A DNA stretch of 64,000 bases from Ustilaginoidea virens (lineage: Eukaryota > Ascomycota > Sordariomycetes > Hypocreales > Clavicipitaceae): contig NC_057317.1 in NCBI RefSeq assembly GCF_000687475.1, forward strand, positions 1,240,001 to 1,304,000, given 5' to 3'. Below the pieces are notes generated by a model. That model saw only the letters and a program-made list of their open reading frames with translations. It had not been told where the DNA came from and made no database searches. How positions within the stretch are numbered: position 1 is the stretch's first letter; every line of letters starts with the position of its first letter. Positions 22,376 to 34,700 of this stretch are shown one piece after another. The translations under genes and the position numbers were made by a program.

Positions 22376-25217
22376 ATGGCTCGAGGGCTCAAAAGATGGC
22401 GGCCTGGAACTTCTAGCGCGCCAGAGATTGACCTGCTGTCGACTCTCTTTGGACTGCCGTCACGTCGAGATATCGAGCATTCAGATCGATCCGCCGTTCA
22501 GCGAGTGGCTCTCCGGTACAGAACCGCCTCGGTTAAAGGTGACGACAGCTTTTCGACAGGGAGCTTTGATGACGGCTGCAGCAATGATGGATCCACCGAC
22601 AGCCCGTCCAGCACGGCTACGGCGAGCCCACCAGACGGGCAGGAAACGGTATCATCAGCCCGCACAGTTCGGAAGAGACAGTACTCTGACACCAAGATCT
22701 CGTGTCCGATTGTGCAACGCAGAGTATTGTCCAGAAAGACTGCTCGATCTTCTCCATCCAGGGTACGAAATAGGGAGCATCACTCAAAATGTACTGCGTC
22801 GTCATATGATCGTGGAGCGGTCACTTCAAAGTTGAGATCCTCAACTCCTGGCTTGGCAGGCCTGAGCGAACAGCGCAGCAATGGCGGCGCATCCAGCTTG
22901 AACGAGGCTGCAAACATCTGCAGCTCAAGCCAGCCCTATGCGGCAAACAAGGCGAATCAACGACTCTTTGTACTTGCGCAGTACCAGCTCCCCGCTTGCA
23001 TGCCTCAAAGCTCGACTGGACATTTTCTTCATCCTACGTCCGGCCCTGCATTATCCCCGAGCCACAGAGATGTTGGTACAGTCATGCCCGACACAGCACG
23101 GCAACCATCGTTGCGTCAGGCCCAGCTCATTCAGCAGAAGATAGATCTGGCCCGGGAAGAGCTCATAAATCAACCAGACGACGACCAAATTAAGCGTCGC
23201 CTCCAGCAGGCTCAAGATCAACTGAACGACCTCTTGAATTCCTTGATGAAACGAAGATTTAGCAACGGTCAGCAAGTTTTCATTCAGTCGGAAAGGAAAC
23301 CTGGGGAAATTTCAACTGCCGCCTCAATCCATCAGGAAAAGAGGAGAAATGGCTTCGACAGAGAAGTAAGTGATGGCGCAAGACAACAGCCTTTATCGGT
23401 GATGGGTCGAGGAGGCAGAAGCCCGCAGCAAAGAAGCAAAAGCCCCTCTTGTACTATGCTTCACCATCTGTGCTCCGGCTGCGGTCATGTTAGGTCCCGT
23501 TATTTTCATCGCAAATTCCCAGTCATCAATGGACACAAGCCAGTTCTCAATTACTGCTCCGCATGTCGAACACGTCGACTTGAGAAAGGCATCATGGACC
23601 AGCATCACTTCTGCTTCGGCTGCGGCAGAGTTCGATCCAAGATATTCCAGAAAAAGGAAAAGAGACGAGCCGGAGAGCCTTTGCTACCCAATTACTGCGG
23701 CAACTGTACTGATGAAGTCCGGCGGCAAGAAGGCTTATACGAGACTTCGGTTCTGGACATGGTGAGTCCCTCCCGCTGTGATTTCAAGGACCCCTCGAAC
23801 CTAATATGAACAGAGCACTCAAGAAGTGAATGGAAAACCAAACCAAGCTTCCGACGATGTTGTCTCCCCGAAAACAGACCGCTCGGGTGGCGAGGCTTCC
23901 AAAACCACGGCACACCTGCCGGACGTGGAAGTCGGCGTAGCAGCGTCCAAGTTGAAGAGATTCCCCGAGCTTCGAGTCCAAACTACGGGGTCAAGCAGCG
24001 CGGCTTTTGTGCCAGTTAGCTCTGCCGAGTCGTCGCCGTTCTTCCCGGGCCGCAAGTTAGGCTCGGCCCAGCGTCGTGCTGAAAGAGCCGCCGTGTCGCA
24101 AGAGAGGGAAAGGAATTCCGACGGCCCATCGAGTGCTGCGGCAGAATATCAAGCACCATATGTTGAAGAGGAGAATGCGCAATCTTGCGAAGAAGAAGGG
24201 GTGTCGGGCTCAGTCACCAGTTGCATGAGCGGCAGCCGCAGTCCGGGTGGTGAGACTGCCGCGACTGCCGCGACTGCCGCGACTGCTGCGACTGCTGCGA
24301 CTGCTGCGACTGCTGCATGGGATGAAAAGCATCTTGCATCACAGGCAACTCTTCCGGGCGAGGATGCGATGCCTTCTGACGCAGATACGCGTCAAGACAC
24401 ATCACATGCGGAGCGACGCACGCCCTCGAGATGGGAGTTTGGGAACAAGACATTGCTCGAAGAGACCCCCTTTGGTGCACCAGACGGTCATCGCAGCCGG
24501 CAAAAATCATCCCCCCTCGCACGCAGCAAAACCTATGAGCTGCCGTTGCCCGCATCCCTCGAGGACATGACCCTCAGAAACGGTCTCGCTGCCGCCAACG
24601 ACTCCGCTTCGCTACCACAATCCCAAGGTGCCTTTAGGCGCAAAACCTCCACGTTCAGTATTTTCGACTACTGCAGCTTCGGGGAGAACCGGTGCCCGTC
24701 GCCGAGGTTCACTCCCCCGAGCTGCCACGGCTCTCCGGTCGACAGCCACAATCTGCACTACAGCAGCAGCAGCAGCAGCCATTCCGACGCCGGTCAAGCT
24801 CCCCTAGGAATGCCGTCGGCCTCGTCGGACTCGAACCTCGGCAACCAAACCACAACAGGCTGCTTTGGCAGGGCTCCAGCGGACGGCGCATACCCACGCT
24901 CCGTGTTCACCGACTACTCCTGTTCCACAAGCAACCCGTACTACAAGCCCAGACAACGCGGCAGCCTTCACGGGCGCAGCGCCGGGTCGTTTTACAACCC
25001 GTGGGACTGCAAAAGCAGCGCAGACACGCTCGACGGTTCCAAGAGGCACCCCGCCGCCGCGAGATTCGACGACGAGCGTGTTCCGGAACCGATCGTCGAG
25101 GAGCCAGCCTCGCCTCCCTCATCCCCCAGGCAACGCAGATTGCTCCTTGGTATGCTGCCTTGCTTCCCTCCGACAAGCCGGACAGGCGGATCATCTAACC
25201 ACCGGCACAGAGTTTGA
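22376..25217 (+). CDS. Unrecognised protein with two tandem CxxC-x24-CxxC zinc-ribbon-like repeats
   Basis: There are two exons, 22376-23761 and 23814-25217, joined across a 52 bp intron (GTGAGT donor, CTAATA branch word, AACAG acceptor). From the ATG at 22376 the product has about 929 residues. Most of it is Ser/Arg/Pro-rich and probably disordered. A Gln-rich helix near residues 240-290 (QAQLIQQKIDLAREELINQPDDDQ...) could form a coiled coil. The distinctive part is residues 366-444: Cys at 366, 369, 394, 397 and again at 413, 416, 441, 444, a 47-residue repeat with identical spacing and shared words (GxVRSxxF, NYCxxC). Zinc binding is an inference from the Cys pairs. The tail carries Ser and Thr-Ala repeats. 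The 3' end is uncertain: a possible extra intron (donor near 25148, acceptor near 25210) would replace the last 23 or so residues. Confidence 0.7.
24254..24316 (+). repeat. Coding 9-bp minisatellite, seven units
   Basis: Seven consecutive units of GACTGCYGC lie inside the zinc-ribbon-repeat gene. The first three have C and the last four T at the variable position. They encode a run of Thr and Ala (AT-A-AT-A pattern) in a disordered region. The unit length is a multiple of three, so copy-number change would keep the frame. Confidence 0.9.
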
Positions 25218-26052
25218 CCACCCTTGTCGCCAAGACGGGCGATGAATGCCCTCGCACCTTGGCTGGGTCCAGTTGTAGTTTGTGTGTACGCGGAAGCGGC
25301 CATCGACGACGGCTGCTTCGTCTCTGACTGACTACCTAGGTTGCGGATGGTTCTCGTGTCTCTGCTTTGCTTTCCTTTCAGCCTGTCAAGTCCGAGAGAA
25401 CTTTGCCTCCCTCTCGGCACAATCATGTACCAACCAACCTCTGGCTCCGTCACCACCATCAACACTCATGTAAACGTGCCATACCCCTCTCCAACCCTCT
25501 GATGTGGAAGCTGGTGTACCCCCTGCTGTTTGCTGCCCGGAAATAGATTAGACCGAGGGTACATACCGACAGATCCTTTGCTCCGTTTATCAACCGTGTT
25601 TCGTTCTTCATCAGCACATTGTACAAAGTTGAGCATCGCCTCATGCATTGCACGTACGAGTTGAGAGCTCCTCGCTGACAATGGACGAATTTGCGCAAGT
25701 ACGTCGTGGGAATTTGATTGCAGCCCGGCCAGAAAGTGCACTGTGTTGCCGGGCCAGCCATCCCATCATACAGTGACATGCACGATCCGACTTGTCTGCG
25801 AATCCAGCTCGAACATGGCTTCCCTCCAAGGGAATCAGGACCTTGTTCCACTCCGTCATGCCCACATCATGCATATCTAGGCTCTTTTATGGTTTCACGC
25901 TTTGCTCGCCGCTCGAAATGTCCGCCCGTTCCCCCTCTCCGTTTTTTCGTATCCCCACATGTGATGCTACACGTGATGCTATCTCTGTGAAAACAAATGG
26001 CTCAAAAAAAATAAATGAAAATGAAATCAACTGCATACCGCAGCTCGGCTTT
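25218..26052. other. Convergent spacer between the zinc-ribbon-repeat and kinase genes
   Basis: About 830 bp where a + strand and a - strand gene end towards each other. A-rich words such as AAAAAAAATAAATGAAA at about 26005-26023 could serve as polyadenylation signals. No other gene was supported. Confidence 0.5.
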
Positions 26053-29000
26053 CTACCAATTCGCGTGCGGCGCCGGCTTGTCCGGACTAGTCATCCGCGG
26101 CAGGTGCGATCCCGCGTGCAAGCCGCTGCTGGCGTGAGTTGTCGCCGGGGCCGACGACGCTCCCCGCGACCCAAGCGTCTGCCTGGCCGCAAGATACGCC
26201 ACGGCCTCCCTTCTCTTGTCCTCGAACACGCGGCTGCGTTCCCGCTCCCTGTCCACGTGGCGCTTGCGTTGGTCAAACTCTGTCCTGGCCTCGAGCGACC
26301 GGCGCTTCTTCTCGGCCGCTTCCCTGATGCGTTTTTCCGTCCGCTGACACGCGGCATCCAGCTTTGCCGCTGTCTGGGCCGAGGCAAGCGCCAGGCGCTG
26401 GTGGTCCTTGGGGCGGGGCTTTGACGAGCCGCCCCAGAGGCACTGGAAAACGAGTCGCGTCTTGTCCAGGGCGCCTTGCCCGCCCCAGATGGTCAGGGAA
26501 TCGCCGTTGTATATTCTGGCCCAGTACTGCGACGGGCCGCTGGGGTTCTTGGGTTCCGACGACGCAAGACTGTAGCCGTTGATCTTGATGCCCAATGTGG
26601 CCTTGGTGGATATCCAAAAATGATACGCTGCGTCGTGCTCGTTTGCGCCTTGCTTGCACCAGGGCTGATCCCCCTTTGAGGAGCTCCTCGAGGGATCGTA
26701 GCCCTCTTTCCATAGCAGTATCTTGAAGGCGTATTTTGGTACTCGTGGCTCCTGCTTGTCTCTGAAAATCTCGGTATTATCGGGCCCACGTCCAAAGGAT
26801 ACCAGGTTGTCTGTTACGGCAAACGAAATGCCCTGGACGCAAGACGACGCGTCCGTAACCACCAATGCGAGCGCCCGGTTCGTCGATGGGTCTTCTTGAA
26901 CCGGCACCACTATTTTCGCGTCTGGAGGGCAGGTGTCGGGCAAGGGGCTTGACTCTGTTGGTGCTGCGGTGGGAGGGCATTCCGTCGTCGCATCGCCAAG
27001 GTTCTTGCTACCGTCGCGCCTCGAGAAGAGGGAGGGAGCCTCGGTCGAGCAGTCGTGTCTGCCTCCTGCTCTGGTGAGAGGGGGAAAGTACTTCATCGCC
27101 AAGTCCCACAGGGGCGTTTTTCCGGGCCAAAACTCTTCGCCGCCGTCTTTTGCTGCCTGCTTGAACGCGTCATGCTGAAGTTGCGTCATCTCTGGATAAT
27201 TTAGATGCCACGTGTTCTTGTCTTGTTCCCAGAACTCCATTTTGCTGACCGGATGGTCAATCAGCCTCCCGGATTCTAGCCTCATTACCTGAGGCATTCG
27301 AGCCAGAAGCCTGTACTCTTCCAACAGTTGGTTGGGTACTTCTTCAAGGTTGCCCTCCGACTTCAACCTCTTCATAACGGGTTTTCCTGGTGGTGTGTTC
27401 TCGTCGAATTCTCCGCTAGCGTCGTTTGATGGCGGTTTTCGTTTGCTCGAGTTGGCATCAACGGAGTGCGACAGAAGCCGCAATGAGCCGGGTTCCTGAG
27501 CATTTTCGACGCTGCCGCCGAGGCTCTGTGAAGCTACATCTTCCACCAGACTTTGGAGCTGATCTACCGACTGGTTTGGATAGATGGATGTGCCACTGCG
27601 GCGCGACGCCCGCTGGTTTCCCCCTTGGATGGTGTCCGAGGCGGCAGAGTCGTATGCTTCGTCTTCACAAGGACCCAGAATATCCGTGGCGCCCAGGCTG
27701 TCCGCGGCGACCATTTCGAGAAAGTCATCTGGAATAGCGCCGGAGCTTCCTATAGCAGATACACCAACCTCTCCAAACAATCGGGGATGCTGGGTGTTGT
27801 GAGCTATCAAGCTGTTCTCCTTGTCGGACATGTCACTCATCGAGTCGCTGACTCTGTCGTCGGCGTACGCCAGGTTTTGGAGCTGTGAAGGGTAGTCTTC
27901 GTCATCCGTGATTTCGTCGTACGATTGAGATGCTTGAATGACGGATTCGAACCCTCCGAGCCAAGGATGACCCTCCAGTTCTGGTATGGTCGCACGACGC
28001 TCTGGGCGCCTATGGAGCATGCCCTTGATGAAATCGATTGCCAGGTCAGTCACTCCAGACTTGCGTAGTGGCGCCGTGTCCAGGTTGGTCGTCATGATCT
28101 TGTGGAGGAGTTCGGAGTAGCTTATGCCGGATTTTACAGGGTAAGGCGGCGAACCGGAAAGGCAGTAAAACAAGACCCCTCCGAGAGACCATATGTCGAC
28201 GGCGTGGCTGTACCTTTGGCCAGGCATGCGCCGCATTCGCTGTCCTCGATTCCTGACGCCGTTGTCATCGTACTCGGCATACTCGGTGTACACCTCGGGG
28301 GCGCAGTACAAGAGTGTACCGCAAAAGGTGCGTAAAAACGTCTCCGCCGTGTCAACCATTTTCGACAGTCCAAAGTCCGTCAGCTTCACTACCAACGGCT
28401 CCAAAGACTGGATCAAGATGTTGTCCGGCTTCACATCGCGGTGCGTGATGTTGTTTGCGTGCAAGTAGCCCAAAGCGCTCAGCAGCTGAACGGACATGGT
28501 TTGCGTCATTTCCATCGTAAAAGTACCGTCTTCCGAGATTGTCTTTCCGAGATCGCCGAGGGGGATATACTCCATGATGATGATGAGGAGCCGGTCCTCC
28601 CAGTCAAAATTTTCTATATAGCGGACGATATTGGGCTGCAAGGGAGTCGTTAGCGATTCTTCTCACGAGCAGCCATGTGTGCGCCTGAATCCATCCTTAC
28701 GTGTTGCACCCTCTGCATAATCCTCATTTCATTTTCCACCTTCTGATCGAGAACTCCATTCTTGATGAAGCGACGCTTCTCAATCTCCTTTGCGGCATAT
28801 GGTAGTCCGTCGTACTTTGACGTTACCTTGTACACCACCGCAAAGGCTCCTTTGCCAATCGTGCCAATCCGATTGTATTTGCCAGAGCCCTTCCACTCGT
28901 TGCCCATGCTAGGGTGGGATTCTTTCCGCTTCGACGGAGAAGGGTGCGGCGATGGGCTGGCTTCGATACCTGCTTTTCTTATCAAGGGAGCACCAGGGAC

Positions 29001-29888
29001 TTTGAAGATATCAATCGGCCCTCCGCTTGTGTTATTCTTGTACTTGCTCGAACTGGGAGGTTCGCGGTTGGGCGGGTGGAGGCCGTTTCGAGCGAAGTAT
29101 TCCCCTACTTTGGCGATGTAGGCGCGGTCATAACTGTCGTCACGGCGAGGTATTCGAACCAGGAATGACAAGTCCCGATGTTCGTTGTGCAGGAGGATCT
29201 TGATGAGATTTCCTGAGCTCAGCACCCACTTGTTTGCTGGCTGCGACCTCTTGTCTTTAGGATGGAAAGTGAGCAGTTGCTGGTCCACGAGTGTGCCATT
29301 TGTCGACTGATCCTCGATCATGACATTGCCATACTCGTTGACATAGATGCGGAAGTGAACATTGCTGACACGCCGTAGAGGGTCGTTGACAAAGACGACG
29401 TCGCACCTGGCGCAGTTTCTTCCAAAAGCGAACCCAGCGGCGGGATTTTTCACTAGAGAAGACAGCTTCAGGATGATGGCATGGCTTCCATGACTGACAG
29501 GGCGTGACGCAAAGCGACTAGCATCATCTTCCAACTCGTAGTCGGCTTGGACACCGTCTGCCTCGTGCTTGCCTATGATGTGGGGGGAATCTTCTTCAGC
29601 AAGCCTCTGGACCTCCTGGCGCGCAGATGGGGAGTGAGGGTACAAAAGGCATATTATGTCGGATATATCTTCGTCTGAAAACTCCGAGTTTTGTTTCCCT
29701 ATTCGACGTGGATCCAGGACATTTTGGGTCGCTAAAGAGCGCCGGGAAACGGGTCAGCCAACAACAAGCCTCTCGCAAGGAAAACAAGACCGGGCGGAGG
29801 GCGTTGTGTGGGTTCTGCGCGGCAGAGAGCCGTATGTGTGTCGATGAAAGGAAAACATCGTACCTTGCGTAGGCTCATCTCCGTCCAT
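26053..29888 (-). CDS. Rad53/Chk2-type checkpoint kinase with FHA domain
   Basis: There are three exons on the minus strand: 29888-29864 (25 bases), 29731-28701 and 28635-26053. Introns are 132 and 65 bp. The joined product has 1212 residues. It starts MDGDEPTQATQ, with TQ sites of the kind phosphorylated by Mec1/ATR-family kinases. An FHA domain follows (FGR at about 111-113, VSNVHF 130-135, STNGT 151-155). The Ser/Thr kinase domain has GKGAF near 301, the ATP-binding Lys near 323, HRDVKPDN (Asp 419), DFG 439-441 and APE 464-466. A long Ser-rich linker leads to a second, divergent FHA-like segment (about 962-1085, starting SFGRGPDN) and a charged coiled coil (about 1100-1175). The order FHA-kinase-FHA is that of yeast Rad53. 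Neurospora has two Chk2-type kinases, and this long form is probably the Rad53-like one. All catalytic residues are present. Confidence 0.85.
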
Positions 29889-31796
29889 TGGGGAGCGACC
29901 TAGCTCAAGGGCAGCGGCTCTATCAAGCTGGTAAGTCGTCGCGCCACTAGGGAATCGAAAACCGAGGGTCGTGTGACTCGGGAGACTGGGAGTACGCTGT
30001 CTGGAGGTTGCTCAGAAGAGGTGCCGTGCCGAAAGGCAAGTTTCGGTGGGGAGGGGGCGGGGGGTCGACTTCGTGTGACCGTTTGTTTCTCTTTTTGCTA
30101 GAGGGATGGCTGGCGGACCGCAGACTCTTTTTGGTAGGACAAAGAGCGAAGCAAATCAACAAACAGTCCACCGACAATCCACCGTCGCGATTCACAGGGT
30201 CAGCAAAGATAGATAGGTCGCTAGCCAGCTCAGAAAAGAACCATGGACTGTCCGTGCCGAGGGGGTGGAGGCGTAGAAATCAGCATGACCGCGTCGAATG
30301 CGATCCAAAGCGGGTATAGGAATAACAATGGGAAAAGAGAAAAGAAGGCGAACCAGGCGAACCAGGCGAACCAAGCGAACAAGACGAGAAAGCACCTGTG
30401 GTAGACAGCATAATCGGCTCCCTCCCTGCAGAAGGACGGAGGGGAATGTTGGGCCAGTCAAGCAGAGTAGACATAACATTGAATCAACCAGACTGCCACT
30501 AGGCCCAGAGTGGACGCCTGAAGGTGCCTGGTGCAACTGGCGAACGCCCCACCCGGGCTCTTGTTGCGGGCGGGGTAAACCCGGAATTCACAGTACAAGT
30601 ACACAGCTGGTCTGGTTACTATATGTCTGGTATCGTATTCATTCCAATTTCCGAGGTGGCGATGCGCTCGGTCTTGGCCAGTGATTGATGAATTCGCAAT
30701 TTGAAGAAAATCCAGGAGAGATGCGAAAGGCGAAAGGCGAAATGCGAAAGGCCGGGCCCTAGTTTTGTCGCAGCCCACGGTTGATTATGCGTCTTGATAG
30801 GTTCTGGCATCGCCTGTCCCTGAAGCTCTTGGCCAAGCGCCCCCTTATTCCCAGGCCTTCTATATATCTGCTGCCGCAAGCAGTGGCAGAACCAACCAGA
30901 TACTTCGGGGCACTGTGTGGGTGGCTGCCTGCCGCCTGGTTCCCCTGCGTCTGGTCCCTTTGTCCTTTGCCCTGAACAGGGATGGCTCAAGTGCTTGCTA
31001 GAGACGGACTCTCGGCTCTCCCATGCGGCTGGGGTTGGTATAACGAGCATAACGACAGATCAAGGCAATGGCCAGGGCGGCTTGCTTGCACGACGACGCG
31101 GCTCAGTGGAGTACGGATGGATACGTACCTACCTTACGTACCTCCTGGTACCCGGTACGTCGACATTTGATGTGGCAATCCATTTCCCGTCTCCGCCACA
31201 GCCGCCGTAGAAGCCCAGGCCAGGTTCCATCAATGTATTCCAACCACATGACACATGTCAGCACACAGGACGGCGACAACTAGCAAGGACTATAGCCCAA
31301 GCATCACCATCACTTCACACTTGTTGAAACTAAACTTCTCTATTCTCCTACAACAACATTGAGTATAAGTAATATAGAGACGCCCTACACCCCATGTCAT
31401 TTCTTCAAAGTTTCCAACGTTAGTGAAGCAGCCCCTTTGCCAAACGATTTTAGAACACTTCGTTATTCCTACCATCACAACAGCCCGGCGCAGCCACCAT
31501 CATCGTAATGCAAGTTCACAAAAAAACCAAAACTCATCGCAACGAAAAATGCCAAGTCTTTGGGTATGCATTCAATGGCGTGCTAGAGAAGCCACCGTCA
31601 AATTTTCCGACGCCAACAAAGGAGAGGAAGTGGAACAAAGGGTTACAATCCATCAACTCGTAGGGGTATCTTCCATGGTGCTTGTTTCTGTTCCCTTGTT
31701 CATTTTTTTTTCTTTTTTTATTAAAAAAAAAAAAAAGAAAGACAGGAAAGAGGGAAAGAAAGAAAAAAAACCCGGCTTCAGAGATGTTCGTCCATA
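29889..31796. other. Intergenic region, 1.9 kb, kinase-gene promoter and repeats
   Basis: There is no supported gene. The part next to 29888 should be the kinase promoter. Low-complexity sequence is frequent: a 9-bp repeat at 30347-30382, a GCGAAAG repeat at about 30723-30752, a CGTACCTACCTTACGTACC cluster near 31124-31145, and T and A runs at 31706-31740. Confidence 0.5.
30347..30382. repeat. 9-bp tandem repeat, about four units
   Basis: Three near-perfect units of GGCGAACCA are followed by one or two decayed units (AGCGAACAA). It is intergenic, upstream of the Rad53-like kinase gene. Confidence 0.7.
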
Positions 31797-34700
31797 CTAG
31801 AATGCCTGCCCTTGATATCTACCATGAGCTGGTACTTGACCGGGTCCGTACTGGCCTTGCGGTGGCATACGAGGAGACGGTGGTCCCATAGGTCGCGAGA
31901 GGCTGCCCGGCATGCCGTGTAGTGGTGTCGGTGGGCCAGCTTCTTGTCGTCCGGCGCCAGGATACAATGGCTGAGGGGTTGCAGTCCTTGGCCCAATAAC
32001 CTGAGGAGCACCGGCTGGGTTGGTCCCGAATGGTGGACAAGGCCCGAGAGCTCGATGCTGGACGTACTGCTCCGGTGTCAGCGCTCTTCCTCCTGATGAC
32101 GAACTCGACCATGATCTGGCATAGCTGCCAGACGGCTGCCAAGCCATCGTCCTCTGGACAGAGTCCTTGGATTCCCGTCTTGCATGACCCTGTTGGTGTC
32201 CGCTGGCAAATGACTTTTGCTCCGAACAGTGGTTTCCAGACACTTGACTAGTTGCACCATGCTCCACAGATTTGGGGGGTTGCTTGCGTGACACAGTGAA
32301 CGCTCCGTAATTTAGAGTAGGGCCAAAATTTACCTCGGGTACATTGAATTCCGCTTCTCTCTGTAATGGGGGTTCACCGCCCGCAACCGTCTTGAGGACA
32401 CCTGCCCGAGGTCGTTCCTCATCATTGAGACCGTTTGAGCCGCCGAAAGCTGGTCCCTGGCCATGTGGCGGAGGAGCGGGTCGTCTTTCAAAGACTGGAG
32501 CCCCACCTGGGAAGGAATCCGAGGTGTAGTGGTCGATGATGTGATCGGGAGTGATGCTGTTCGTCTGCCTCGGGACCGGTTTTCGGTGAGCATGGCCAGG
32601 CGGTGGACCACCGCGACCGCCCGGGCCAGGTCGCATGTTGGCATGTTGGCCGGGAGCGCCGTTTGGAGGTGGCCTCTGGCCTGGAGGGGGGCGTCCTCGC
32701 CCATAGGAACCAGGTGGTCCTCCGGGTCCTGGGGAAGGTGCAGCTTGGTCGGGTCGAAAACCTTGTTGGTGGGGGTTAGGAGACCGCGGCGGACCGCCTT
32801 GTCCCGGTGGGTGCGGTGGCCGATTGCTATCAGAAGTGCCGGGGCGGGAGTTCTCACCTAGGCCATAAGGGCTTGGAGGTCCCATGGGTGACCTGGACCG
32901 CTGATTTGGAATATCAAGGGCAGGAGGAGAGAGGTGGTTCCTGGGTTGTCGGTCTTGGTTTGCTATCGTCTGGTCTTCGCGAGTATCTCCATTACGAGCA
33001 TAGAATCCAACCATGCGGTCGTGTGAGTAATTCGTGCTCCCTGGATACACACCGTCCTCGCCATCGCTGCCAGTCGGGTATTGACCCTGAGGATTATTCG
33101 CGGAGCTCAAACCGCTAGCATTTACCATTTGAGCGAGGGTAGAATTCGATAAGCGGCTATTGGCTCGTCGAAGTTCGGGAGAGTGATAGGCCTTGCTGGT
33201 CGGATGGTCTTGAGACGCATGATTGAAAGCGGGGGGGGGAGAAACCGGCTCAGGAGACTGTAGGCTCCTCATGGCCTCGAGGTTGTGCATTGGGGGCGGT
33301 GGCGAGGCGCAAAACTCTTCATCGGAGCTTGCTGTCTCGCCAGGTGTCATTCGGCCAGAGTAGCCGTTTCGAAGAGGAAGCTGAGTTCGCTGCGGAGAAC
33401 CATTGGGACCGTGAAGCTCGCTTCGTGAGCCCAAGTTGGGATCTGAAATGTTTCGCATATGCTGAGGGTCTCGTCCAACCTGCAACTATTACTTTCGGGT
33501 TAGCATCTGAAGAGCGTGGCAGAAGGACCACGGCGAGTTATCCCACAAGAGTTAGAGAAGTGCGTACCAAGTTAGCGTCATCCGAAAACCCGACTTTAGG
33601 CCTGCTTCCGCTGCCAAAGCTTAATCTGGCACTGCATCTACTTGCACTGCGAGAGTGGGACCTAGTCCCGTCCTCGAGAGCATTCATCCTCGTCCCTGTA
33701 GCATCCTTGAGACGCTTGCGCCACTCCCTCTCCGCCCAGGTCGAGCTGTTGTCTTCTAGAATCAGGGTTGAGACGTCGAGAGTTTCCAAATACCCATACT
33801 TCTTGTGCTTAGGCATGGCAAACATCAGGGATCGAGGGTCCAGAATGCTGGCTACCAATCTACCTGGACGACCGTACAGGGCATATGCATCCCACGTGGG
33901 AAACAAAAAACGAAGCAACATCTCGAAGCCGCTCACTGCTGGATGAACCTCGGGCATGATGAAAATGAACCCTTCTGTGGATGACGGTGGGTCGGCATGG
34001 ACCGTAACGTTACCCTCGATCTTCAGAAGCGTAGACGCATCTACCAAAGATTTGGCCTGAGGATATATAGCATACGCTGAGTACGCATCCGTAATAGTGG
34101 CGATCGGTTGGGCCTTCTTCTGCTTCTTTCCATCCTTCTTTGTGTCGTAGAACTTGATGTGTCCTTTGAGCACAGGAGAGTGAGAGCGATCGTATGGAGA
34201 TCTCTTCTTCAGCTCCTTTTGCAGCCTCTGATATTCCTTCTCATCCGGAGGCGAAATAACACACCAACAACGCCGCCATGGCACGCCAGCGCCAAAACGA
34301 ACGCGGACCCATTGCTCCGACTTCATTCTCGACCTCTCCATGATGACGTTGATGTTGTTAAGAGATTTACCCTTGCCGGCGATCAAGGCGCCGGTGTAAG
34401 CCTCCTGCAAGGTGGAATGTTCATACATGGCAAGACGGATTCCTGCCGTCCACTGAATCAAGGAGTGATGAGAGTTGAAATGAAGAAGATAACGGTTTCT
34501 GCCGGCGGTGGAGAGGCTTAAGATGTGTTGTAGCGGCTGCTCGTCGTTGGAGCGAGTAGGTAAGGATTCAATCTGTTAAAAAAAAAGGGGGGGGGCTGCG
34601 TTAATGAAGTTTCCAGACATACGCCAACTGGGAGACCCAGTCCTGAATCAATCATCCCAACTTGGAAGCGAGCGTGTGGACAAACCATCTTGATTGAGGC

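Noticed and set aside
33290..33946. A + strand frame of 218 codons opposite the Caf120-like exons
   Set aside because: It is a shadow of the real minus-strand exons and crosses their intron. The minus-strand reading has recognisable family sequence.
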